Assembly: GCF_917563885.1 (NCBI RefSeq)
Contig: NZ_CAKJTG010000002.1
Location: 186,001 to 250,000, forward strand
DNA from: Pseudoneobacillus rhizosphaerae
GTDB lineage: Bacteria; Bacillota; Bacilli; Bacillales; Cytobacillaceae
Direction of reading: 5' to 3'
Length of the DNA stretch: 64,000 nt
Each line of letters opens with the position of its first letter. Position 1 is the first letter of the stretch. The notes under the pieces are model-generated. The model worked only from the letters and a program-made list of their open reading frames with translations. It had not been told where the DNA came from and made no database searches. Made by a program: the position numbers and the translations under genes. Below are positions 16,857 through 24,137 of this stretch, piece by piece.

Positions 16857-17795
16857 ATGAGATTTCAAAATTTTAATGAGGTCATCCACTCAGCGAAAAC
16901 AAAGCCACCAATCACACTAAGTGTGGCGGCTGCAAACGATATCGAGGTTCTAAAAGCGGTTAAAGAAGCTGTAGAACACGGAATCATTGAACCGATTCTG
17001 ATTGGAAAAATTAATCAAATAGCGGAGATAGCTGAAAAAATCCATTTCGATTTTATGCCCTTTAAAATAATGGCAGCTGAAACGGAAGCAGAAGCTGCTT
17101 ATTTAGCCGCAAAATCAGCCCATAAAGGTTATGCAAAGATGATTATGAAAGGGGCCATTAATAGCACTCCCTTTCTAAAGTCTGTGTTGTATAAGGACTT
17201 TCAGCTAAAAACAGGAAGAATTCTTAGTCATTTATCGGCTTTCGAAATACCTGGCAACGAAAAGCTTATTTTTATGACAGATGGTGGTCTCAACATAGCC
17301 CCTAATTCTCTGCAAAAAATGGAGATTATCATCAACTCGGTAGATTTTTTAACTCAAATTGGAATTCGAAATTCAAAGATTGCCTTATTAGCTGCCAATG
17401 AACGAACAAGTGAAAAAATGCCGGTTACGATGGAAGCTCAAGAAATTGTTCAGCTCATTCAATCTGAAATTCCTAAAGGATGTGTAATAGAAGGTCCGTT
17501 ACCACTTGACTTAGCCATTAGTAAAGAATCACTATTCCATAAAGGATTAACTAGTGAAATTAATGGTGATGCCGATTTATTGGTTGTCCCCAATATTGAA
17601 GCAGGTAATATTTTTGGAAAATCCATTACTTATTTTGCTAATGGTGTGATGGCTGGGATTGTCTTGGGGGCGAAGGTGCCACTTGTTCTGAATTCTAGAT
17701 CCGATTGTGCAAAAGCAAAGCTAGCTTCGATTGCCCTTGGAGCGATTGCAGCTCATTCAACTGCTTTAGAGATTTCTTCGCATAAAGTTTCTTAG
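16857..17795 (+). CDS. ptb: Phosphate butyryltransferase
   Basis: 312-aa phosphate acetyl/butyryltransferase family enzyme. It converts butyryl-CoA or branched acyl-CoA and phosphate to the acyl phosphate. Recognised by the length (about 300 aa), the MIMKGAINSTPFLKSVL block, IFMTDGGLNIAPN and the C-terminal NGVMAGIVLGAKVPLVLNSRSD. It is directly followed by butyrate kinase, 21 bp downstream. In B. subtilis ptb and buk belong to the bkd operon for branched amino acid breakdown, but here no bcd, lpdV or bkd genes follow, so it may serve butyrate or branched acid metabolism separately. ATG follows GGAGGGG. Confidence 0.92.
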   Translation: MRFQNFNEVIHSAKTKPPITLSVAAANDIEVLKAVKEAVEHGIIEPILIGKINQIAEIAEKIHFDFMPFKIMAAETEAEAAYLAAKSAHKGYAKMIMKGAINSTPFLKSVLYKDFQLKTGRILSHLSAFEIPGNEKLIFMTDGGLNIAPNSLQKMEIIINSVDFLTQIGIRNSKIALLAANERTSEKMPVTMEAQEIVQLIQSEIPKGCVIEGPLPLDLAISKESLFHKGLTSEINGDADLLVVPNIEAGNIFGKSITYFANGVMAGIVLGAKVPLVLNSRSDCAKAKLASIALGAIAAHSTALEISSHKVS

Positions 17796-17816
17796 TCACT
17801 GAAAGGACTGACGTCT

Positions 17817-18881
17817 ATGTGTAAAATCATACTCGCCATCAATCCTGGTTCAACCTCTACGAAATGGGCTGTGTATCGAGGTAAGGAAGTACTTTTTAAT
17901 GAAACCATTGAACATGAGGATGAGGCTTTATTAAAATATAAAAGCGTTTACGCGCAAATGCCGTTCAGACTTAAAACATTATTATATGCCCTACATGACA
18001 AAGGCTTTGCACTTGAAAAAGTAGATGCGATTGTTGGCCGAGGTGGACTATTAAAACCAATGCCCAGTGGAACGTATCTCATTTGCGAAAAAATGGTCAA
18101 GGATGCCGCAAGTGGAAAACATGGTGAACACGCCTCCAACCTAGGATCAATCATCGCATATGAGCTTGCAACGATGTATAACTTACCTTCTTTCATCGTT
18201 GATCCTGTTGCAGTGGATGAATTAGTAAATGAAGCAAGGGTGACTGGGCTAAAGGATATCGAACGGAAAAGTCATGCACACGCCTTAAACATTAAAGCCG
18301 TTTCTAGAAAAGTTGCAGCCTCACTCGATAAACCTTTAGAAGAACTGAACTTTATCGTAGCCCATTTGGGTGGCGGAATATCCGTGGTAGCCCATCAAAA
18401 AGGCAAAATGATCGATGTCAACAATGCAGATAATGAAGGTCCTTTTTCTCCAGAGCGATGTGGAGGATTACCTGCCAAGCAATTAGTCCAACTATGTTTT
18501 TCAGGCAAATACAATGAAAAGCAGCTTCTAAAAAAAATCACCACAGAAGGCGGAATTTACTCCTATTTAGGTACTAAAAATATGATTGAGGTGGAAGAAC
18601 GGGCGGCATCATTAGATCGTGAAGCAGCACTCCTCCTTAAAGCAATGATCCACCAAATTGGAAAAGAAATTGGCGCCATGGCCACCGTACTCGAAGGAAA
18701 AGTGGATGGAATCATATTAACAGGCGGCATCTGTCACTCTGAGACTATCGTTTCAAAAATTAAAAGTAAGATTGGATTTTTAGGGGAAGTATTTGTTGTA
18801 CCTGGAGAAGAAGAGCTTGGCGCTTTAGTAGAAGGTGCTTTAAGAGTGTTAAGTGGCCAGGAAGAAGTAAAAAAGTACTAA
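17817..18881 (+). CDS. buk: Butyrate kinase
   Basis: 354-aa acetokinase-family enzyme that makes ATP from butyryl or branched acyl phosphate. Family motifs are LAINPGSTSTKWAVY near the N-terminus, GRGGLLKPMPSGTY, HLGGGISVVAHQKGKMIDV and the C-terminal VDGIILTGGICHSE. Completes the two-step acyl-CoA to acid plus ATP route with ptb. ATG at 17817 follows AAAGGACTG. It is terminated by a strong hairpin. Confidence 0.94.
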   Translation: MCKIILAINPGSTSTKWAVYRGKEVLFNETIEHEDEALLKYKSVYAQMPFRLKTLLYALHDKGFALEKVDAIVGRGGLLKPMPSGTYLICEKMVKDAASGKHGEHASNLGSIIAYELATMYNLPSFIVDPVAVDELVNEARVTGLKDIERKSHAHALNIKAVSRKVAASLDKPLEELNFIVAHLGGGISVVAHQKGKMIDVNNADNEGPFSPERCGGLPAKQLVQLCFSGKYNEKQLLKKITTEGGIYSYLGTKNMIEVEERAASLDREAALLLKAMIHQIGKEIGAMATVLEGKVDGIILTGGICHSETIVSKIKSKIGFLGEVFVVPGEEELGALVEGALRVLSGQEEVKKY

Positions 18882-18883
18882 CC

Positions 18884-18910
18884 AAAAGGGATGAGTAGCT
18901 CATCCCTTTT
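18884..18910. terminator. Bidirectional terminator between buk and GNAT gene
   Basis: AAAAGGGATGAG-TAG-CTCATCCCTTTT is a perfect 12-bp stem with a 3-nt loop whose A and T ends serve both converging genes. Confidence 0.9.
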
Positions 18911-19406
18911 AACGTACTATCATATTTTTGCTGCTAAAGGTTTGATAAAGTACCTCTTCGCCATCCTCCAATTCAATTGACTCCTCATAGGCAATATGAT
19001 GTTGCTCGTAAAACTTTTTCCAAAAACCAACAGCCCGCTTATTATTCTTCAACTGACAAACATAATAGCTGCCTTGCTTTTCTTGAAAAATTGTTTTGAT
19101 TGCCTCTTCAGCATACCCTCGACCTCGGAACTGATTATAAATAAACAAATCATTGATACAATAGTCTACTTTTTTAGTAAAAGGAGGCTCTAAAAGTAAG
19201 CAAAAGCCAATAACTTCTTGATTTTGTTTTAATAAGTAAGGGGTAATGCCATCGCGCTCCCAAATTTTTTCAAAAGAATCGAATTCAAATTCGCCTTCCG
19301 AATTGGGCTTTAACGAGCTACTATAAGCGGAAAGGTCATGAAGGTAAAAGGAATATAAGTTTTTTAATAATGCCTTATTTTCTAATGTTGCTTTAATTAA
19401 TCTCAT
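18909..19406 (-). CDS. GNAT family N-acetyltransferase
   Basis: 165-aa single GNAT domain. The acetyl-CoA binding segment is NQFRGRGYAEEAIKTIF (motif A, R/Q-x-x-G-x-G/A), and the C-terminal KNNKRAVGFWKKFYEQ is the typical motif B. The substrate cannot be predicted. Start ATG follows AAGGGGAAG. Stands alone, convergent with buk. Confidence 0.85.
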   Translation of the reverse strand: MRLIKATLENKALLKNLYSFYLHDLSAYSSSLKPNSEGEFEFDSFEKIWERDGITPYLLKQNQEVIGFCLLLEPPFTKKVDYCINDLFIYNQFRGRGYAEEAIKTIFQEKQGSYYVCQLKNNKRAVGFWKKFYEQHHIAYEESIELEDGEEVLYQTFSSKNMIVR

Positions 19407-19540
19407 TGGCTTCCCCTTCTTTTCCTAAATTATCTGATATCTTCTATATTACCAAACTAACCGCCGTTTTTACATAAATTAGTGAAAAATAGGCAAAATA
19501 GGATGTGTTATCGATATTAAAAAAAGGGGGTCGAACCACG

Positions 19541-19675
19541 GTGACAAAAAGTCCAAACAAAGGCAGTAAAAATCAAAATTCACCACAATCCCATGCCCAG
19601 GGACATGTTAGCGGAGATAATAGCAAAGGCAATAAACATAATAAGGATCAAAACGATAAAACAGATCAGGATTAA
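19541..19675 (+). CDS. Small hydrophilic protein, 44 aa
   Basis: Short reading frame beginning MTKSPNKGSKNQNSPQS and ending NDKTDQD, very rich in Asn, Lys, Ser, Gln and Asp with no hydrophobic segment. GTG start with AAGGGGG 9 nt upstream, and a strong terminator right after the stop. The composition recalls small spore-associated proteins, but I do not recognise the family. The ribosome site and terminator are the main evidence that it is a gene. Confidence 0.6.
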   Translation: MTKSPNKGSKNQNSPQSHAQGHVSGDNSKGNKHNKDQNDKTDQD

Positions 19676-19680
19676 GAAAA

Positions 19681-19718
19681 AAAGTCGGTTCCTGAAAACA
19701 GGAATGCCGACTTTTTTC
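19681..19718 (+). terminator. Intrinsic terminator after the 44-aa ORF
   Basis: AAAGTCGGTTCCTG, loop AAAA, then CAGGAATGCCGACTTT with a 2-nt bulge, followed by TTTTCTT. The 5' arm shares AAAAGTCGGTTCCTG with the repeat at 20341. Confidence 0.88.
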
Positions 19719-19743
19719 TTATCTTTCTTCTAACTTAATCTTA

Positions 19744-20217
19744 TTAAACGCAAGTAAATGATTGAATTTGTCGTAAGCTTATTCCGAAAAACACCCAATT
19801 AAACCCAGTCCAACGAAACCCTGAGACAGAGTTGCGTCCAACAAATGTTGGATAGAACCAAAATTGATTAAAACCTCTCAGCCATACATACGTGAATCTG
19901 AATAAACATCTTCTAATACTTCCTGGATCAACTGCAAATGCTTCTACTTGTTGTTGAGGGACAAAGGATGGCGGTGGTGTCGTTGGTGCTCCTGCCTCTT
20001 GACCTTGACCTTGGCCGGGTGGTCCAAAGGGTGGTGGTCCAAAAGGTGGTTGGCCAAATGGAGGCTGGAAACCACCAAATGGAGGCTGGAAACCACCAAA
20101 TTGTCTTTCATCAGGGGTGGTATGATAATAATTCTCCTCAGGGAATGGAGTTGGATAATAATAAGCATGTTGACTGTATGGATCATTATAATATTGATAA
20201 TTTGCACTTGTATACAT
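19744..20217 (-). CDS. Pro/Gly/Tyr-rich protein with conserved aromatic C-terminal domain, possible spore-surface protein
   Basis: 157-aa protein. The N-terminal third is Tyr/Asn/Pro-rich; residues about 40-70 hold short tandem repeats of GGFQPPFG and PPFGP. The C-terminal half (IRRCLFRFTYVWLRGFNQFW onward) is rich in Trp, Phe and Arg and ends FFGISLRQIQSFTCV; a domain of this look occurs in Bacillus proteins of unknown function. No signal peptide. Start ATG at 20217 follows AAAGGAGTG. The composition suggests a coat or exosporium component, but that is a guess. Confidence 0.7.
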   Translation of the reverse strand: MYTSANYQYYNDPYSQHAYYYPTPFPEENYYHTTPDERQFGGFQPPFGGFQPPFGQPPFGPPPFGPPGQGQGQEAGAPTTPPPSFVPQQQVEAFAVDPGSIRRCLFRFTYVWLRGFNQFWFYPTFVGRNSVSGFRWTGFNWVFFGISLRQIQSFTCV

Positions 20218-20340
20218 AAAAGGCACTCCTTTTTCTCTCATCTCACCCCATCATATTCGTAAGCCATATGCCTATCAACTTGTACCCACAAAATGTGTAT
20301 TTGCCTATCAAACAGAAACTAAAGCCATTCATCTTGGTTA

Positions 20341-20391
20341 AAAAAGTCGGTTCCTGGTTAAATTTAACGGGTTCTCTTTTGGAGTGCAAAA
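20341..20391 (+). repeat. Left copy of a 51-bp inverted repeat
   Basis: AAAAAGTCGG, a 7-nt variable part, then 34 bases (20358-20391, TTAAATTTAACGGGTTCTCT and on) that recur exactly as reverse complement at 21010-21043. Contains the palindrome GTTAAATTTAAC. No gene is recognised between 20218 and 20549. Confidence 0.9.
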
Positions 20392-20549
20392 TCATAAATA
20401 CTAGTATAAATGTCCTGGTAAAAAGCCATTTAATCAACATGCTTATTTGCTTCTGAGTAGTATCCGTGATATTTCAAAGTCGTAATAATTGGAATTACAC
20501 TAACAGTTTAAGATGGGAGATCAGATAAACACCAAATCTGTTAAATAGA

Positions 20550-20726
20550 CGGAAAAATTCCGCTTAATTACGAAATAGCACTGAAAATGGCTAAAATAGA
20601 CGGAGATATTCCGCCTATTGACTCGAAAAACATGAAAATGGGGGATTTTGCTTGGCATAAGCGGAAAAACTTCGCTTATTTAGCCCGAAACGTGCTCCAT
20701 TCTGATTATAACCGGAAAATCTCCGC
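20550..20726. repeat. Four dispersed CGGAAAA/TTCCGC palindromic units, 51 and 61 bp apart
   Basis: Units of about 14 bp start at 20550 (CGGAAAAATTCCGC), 20601 (CGGAGATATTCCGC), 20662 (CGGAAAAACTTCGC) and 20713 (CGGAAAATCTCCGC). Spacing is 51, 61 and 51 bp. Each is flanked by TA-rich steps (AATAGA or TAAG before, TTAT or CTTA after), extending the symmetry. The rest of 20727-21009 shows nothing recognised. Confidence 0.8.
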
Positions 20727-21009
20727 TTATCTTTTGCTGGTTACTTAATTAAGGACAAGGCTTCTTTCTCCGGGTGCATCTATTTTTATGTTTGAAAATA
20801 TGCCATTCCTATCAAATTTAACGAAGTATTAACAACCCGTATTAGCATATAAACTAACAGCACGAGAATGTTCATTCTCACTTTGCTATTTGGTAGACTA
20901 ATTACAGGATTAATTCTCAAATTAAAATTTCATAAACGTTTTTATACCATTAAAAATAGCATGCTAAATCATATGTGATTTAACATGCCATTTGAGTTGT
21001 TTTTTCACT

Positions 21010-21060
21010 TTTTGCACTCCAAAAGAGAACCCGTTAAATTTAAACAGAAGGCCGACTTTT
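21010..21060 (-). repeat. Right copy of the 51-bp inverted repeat
   Basis: Reverse complement of 20341-20391; 34 bp identical and the outer AAAAAGTCGG kept. It begins 4 bp downstream of the stop codon of the 43-aa ORF on the minus strand, so its AAAAAGTCGG arm may come from a terminator. Confidence 0.9.
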
Positions 21061-21064
21061 TATC

Positions 21065-21196
21065 TTATTTTTTACCTTGGAACTTCATTTTCGCTTCCGC
21101 TTCACTCATATTCGGATTTTGACTCGGTTTACTTTTCTCTAATGCCTTCTTTAATTCCTGACTTGTTTCTCCAGCGGTGTTGTATCTTTTATCCAA
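21065..21196 (-). CDS. Small basic hydrophilic protein, 43 aa
   Basis: Reading frame MDKRYNTAGETSQELKKAL to KMKFQGKK, Lys/Glu/Ser-rich, with possible amphipathic helix in the first half. TTG start with AAGGAGG 7 nt upstream, a near-ideal ribosome site. I do not recognise a named family. The strong ribosome site makes it a likely gene; the sequence between it and the next terminator is short. Confidence 0.65.
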   Translation of the reverse strand: MDKRYNTAGETSQELKKALEKSKPSQNPNMSEAEAKMKFQGKK

Positions 21197-21291
21197 ACTA
21201 ATCTCCTCCTTTTATGAACTTATTGTGTGATGATTCGCTATTCATCATTCTTTTCCATAGCGATTTAAGCTTTTTTTAATCTTACTCAAAA

Positions 21292-21325
21292 CAAAAAAAG
21301 CCCAATTCCTAAACGAATTGGACTC
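21292..21325 (-). terminator. Intrinsic terminator of the ABC exporter operon
   Basis: On the minus strand CCAATTC, loop, GAATTGG with flanking pairs, followed by TTTTTTTG. Confidence 0.88.
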
Positions 21326-21358
21326 TAATTATCCTAAAAATCTACTTGCTACCTTTTA

Positions 21359-22360
21359 TTAAACAGAAACTAACTTCTCCTCGAACCCTTCCTGATAAAT
21401 CCGACTAATAATCGATTCAATCGCTGGCTCTTCGACGGTTAAATCTTTAATACTATGGGTTTGAGTTATACGGCCGATCAACTCTGAAGCTGAGATTTCA
21501 TCACGATTAAACTGGAGCCACACGCGATTTGCTTCTCGCTTTACCACTTCCGCACCTACAATATCGAACGTAGCCTCCCCATTCTCAACATCAACAACTA
21601 ATGTCCGTATCTTACCAAAGCGTTCCTTAACTGCACTAATATCGCCATCATATACCTTTTGCCCATGGTCAATCAGAACCATTCGGTTACATAGCTTTTC
21701 GATATCTTCCATATCATGCGTTGTCAAAATGACAGTCACCTTACGCTCACGATTAATTTCTTGAATGAAGGTGCGCATTTTCTCTTTCGCGACCACATCA
21801 AGTCCAATTGTCGGTTCATCTAAAAATAAAATTGGTGGGTCATGCAGCAAGGACGCCGCAATATCCGCTCTCATCCGTTGCCCTAAGGAAAGCTGACGAA
21901 CGGGTGTATTCAAAAACTCATCCAACCCTAATATTTCTTGGTAAATTTCCATGTTTTGTTTATACCGAGCATCGCTCACCTGGTAAATTTCCTTTAACAG
22001 CTCAAACGATTCAATCGTCGGCAAATCCCACCAAAGCTGCGTCCGCTGGCCAAAAACAACACCAATATTGGAAGCATTTTTTTGTCGCTGCTCATAAGGA
22101 ACGATACCATTTACTTTGATGGTTCCGCTTGAGGGCACCAATATGCCTGTCAGCATTTTAATCGTCGTCGACTTCCCTGCACCGTTCGGCCCAATATAGC
22201 CCACCATTTCCCCTTTTTCAATCGAAAAACTAATGTCCTTAACGGCTTCTTTTTTAATAAATTCGCGTTTAAACAGGCTTCGGACGCTTCCTAAAAATCC
22301 TGTTTCTCGTTTGGCTACCATAAAATCCTTGTTTATATTATTCACTTCAATAATTGGCAT
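21359..22360 (-). CDS. ABC-2 type exporter, ATP-binding protein
   Basis: 333-aa ATPase. Walker A GPNGAGKST, signature LSLGQRMR, Walker B ILFLDEPTIGLD and switch TTHDMEDIE are intact; about 90 residues of C-terminal extension follow, as in DrrA/NatA-type exporters. It works with the two permeases encoded just upstream (14 bp away). The cargo is unknown; this three-gene type (one ATPase, two DUF990-like permeases) is common in Bacillales. ATG 22360 is used because GAGGGTG lies 7 nt upstream. Confidence 0.88.
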   Translation of the reverse strand: MPIIEVNNINKDFMVAKRETGFLGSVRSLFKREFIKKEAVKDISFSIEKGEMVGYIGPNGAGKSTTIKMLTGILVPSSGTIKVNGIVPYEQRQKNASNIGVVFGQRTQLWWDLPTIESFELLKEIYQVSDARYKQNMEIYQEILGLDEFLNTPVRQLSLGQRMRADIAASLLHDPPILFLDEPTIGLDVVAKEKMRTFIQEINRERKVTVILTTHDMEDIEKLCNRMVLIDHGQKVYDGDISAVKERFGKIRTLVVDVENGEATFDIVGAEVVKREANRVWLQFNRDEISASELIGRITQTHSIKDLTVEEPAIESIISRIYQEGFEEKLVSV

Positions 22361-22373
22361 AATTGACACCCTC

Positions 22374-23171
22374 TTATGATCCTGTACTTTTATATCTGCT
22401 TAATCCTGACATCCATAACCAATAGGCCAATAAAAAGAAAACCACTCCGACTAACGGGGATAGAAACCCAACGAAGTCAGGGAAATAAGGTGTTTCTTTT
22501 CCTAAAATAACGGTCGATGGAAAATAGTTCACAAAACCAAATGGAACAATAAAGGCCGTAATCATTTGGACGAGTTTTGGATAAATCACTAATGGATAGT
22601 TTGTTAGATTACGAGCCGGATACATGGCGACCCAATAGAACTGCTCTGATTTCGTTGTCCAAAACGCCAGAGCAGATATGATAACGAGCATTCCACCTTG
22701 AATGAGCACGCCACCAATAATTGTTGATAATAAGAATAATACCTTCCAAACACTCCAATCAATATCAATCGCCATACTCACCCAAAGGAACACAACAATA
22801 GAAAAAATAAATTGCCCCACTGCCCCGATATCGAACTTCATCGACATGAAATGGAAAAACGGATGAATCGGACGAACGAGAAAACGGTCAAATGTACCAT
22901 TAACTATGTATGTATCCAAGCTTTTAAAATGGAAAAATACCGTAATACAACAACCCCATGAAACGACAGCAAGGGCTAATAAAAATAACATTTCATAAAA
23001 AGTCCACCCACCTAACGCATCGAAGCGGTAAAGCATAACCCACATCGTGGCAGCCATCCCAGCATAAGCGGTAATTAGACCAATGATCCTCATAAAAAAA
23101 GCAAAGCGGTATTGAAGCTGGGCCCGCACGCCTGCCCCTACTAGTTTAAAATATAATGGTAAGTAACTCAT
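22374..23171 (-). CDS. ABC-2 family exporter permease (DUF990-like), second subunit
   Basis: 265-aa membrane protein with six predicted helices. The block NGTFDRFLVRPIHPFFHFMS after helix 2 is the coupling-helix signature of this permease family. Forms a heterodimer with the neighbouring permease. ATG at 23171 has GAGG 6 nt upstream; a TTG at 23183 with GGGGGGAT upstream is an equally possible start. Confidence 0.85.
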   Translation of the reverse strand: MSYLPLYFKLVGAGVRAQLQYRFAFFMRIIGLITAYAGMAATMWVMLYRFDALGGWTFYEMLFLLALAVVSWGCCITVFFHFKSLDTYIVNGTFDRFLVRPIHPFFHFMSMKFDIGAVGQFIFSIVVFLWVSMAIDIDWSVWKVLFLLSTIIGGVLIQGGMLVIISALAFWTTKSEQFYWVAMYPARNLTNYPLVIYPKLVQMITAFIVPFGFVNYFPSTVILGKETPYFPDFVGFLSPLVGVVFFLLAYWLWMSGLSRYKSTGS

Positions 23172-23185
23172 TGCTGACCTCAAAG

Positions 23186-23989
23186 CTATCCCCCCTGTAC
23201 AACTACTTTTTGTGATGCTTTATGCCACACGAATCGTAAAATTCCGTAACAAACCAACAGCCAGAAAATCTGTGTAGCAATCGAAAAGGCAATCTCCACG
23301 CCTGTTATTTTTCCAATAAAAATCGAGGTTGGAATATAGTAGATTCCTTGAAACGGCATATAGATGGCTAATTTTTCAAGCCAATCTGGGAAAAACCATA
23401 ACGGGATAACCGATCCCGAGAGCAAAGACATCGCAAAGTAAAAAATATCGACGATTCCGCCTGTTTCGACTAAAAAGAAGGACAGGAAGCTAAACGACAT
23501 TTCAATACAATAGCGAATTAAAAAGCCGATAAACGCTGTAATTAAAAACAAGACCCAAGTTTCCCAGGACATCGGTAGCGTTAAATCAATAAATAAAAAT
23601 ACTAGGATGTACACCGGTAATAAGGCGAACATAAAGTAAAACGCGACGCTACCAAAATCCGCAAATAAATAGCGGAGGGGTACATCAAACGGCCTCATTA
23701 ATTCTAGAGCAATATCGCCCGTTCTGACCTTCTCCTGCATGTCCCATAATGGCGTCCCGGCTCCATTAATTCCTGATAAAAACTGACTGACGACTATATA
23801 TGTGAGCATCGCCTGAAAAGTGACGCCATCCGCACTTTCTTTCCCTGCATATAGTGCCGTCCAAATCGAGCCCCACATTAATAAAAAAATGAGATTAGAG
23901 CCCATACGCGAAAGGACATCAAAGCGATAAACAGCTGACCGTAAAAATGCCTTTTTCGTAAAGGTCCAATAAAGTTTCATTCTAAACAT
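23186..23989 (-). CDS. ABC-2 family exporter permease (DUF990-like), first subunit
   Basis: 267-aa membrane protein with six predicted helices and the coupling segment RTGDIALELMRPFDVPLRYLF. First gene of the exporter operon; ATG 23989 follows GAAGGTG. Ends just before the next permease start. Confidence 0.85.
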   Translation of the reverse strand: MFRMKLYWTFTKKAFLRSAVYRFDVLSRMGSNLIFLLMWGSIWTALYAGKESADGVTFQAMLTYIVVSQFLSGINGAGTPLWDMQEKVRTGDIALELMRPFDVPLRYLFADFGSVAFYFMFALLPVYILVFLFIDLTLPMSWETWVLFLITAFIGFLIRYCIEMSFSFLSFFLVETGGIVDIFYFAMSLLSGSVIPLWFFPDWLEKLAIYMPFQGIYYIPTSIFIGKITGVEIAFSIATQIFWLLVCYGILRFVWHKASQKVVVQGG

Positions 23990-24071
23990 AATTCACCTTC
24001 TACTAATTTAGTGATTTTTTTGACTATTGTATATTTTAGCATATTTCGGTTTCCTTTTAATAGAAAAAGAG

Positions 24072-24107
24072 AAGGTCAGTCATCAAAATGAATTGATAAC
24101 TGACCTT
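24072..24107. terminator. Bidirectional-looking terminator after the giant subtilase
   Basis: AAGGTCAGT-C-ATCA, 8-nt loop, TGAT-A-ACTGACCTT. On the minus strand it ends the subtilase transcript (CTCTTTTTC follows); on the plus strand TTTT follows. Confidence 0.8.
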
Positions 24108-24137
24108 TTTTGTGGTTATTTTTTTACTTCTGGCTAA

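Noticed and set aside
19938-20262. Plus-strand ORFs of 93-104 aa across the Pro/Gly-rich gene
   Set aside because: Caused by the repetitive codons of the minus-strand gene; composition is implausible and no ribosome site is seen.
20268-20456. 62-aa plus-strand ORF before the inverted repeat
   Set aside because: No ribosome site at a proper distance, an overlapping equally long minus-strand ORF, and it runs through the repeat sequence.
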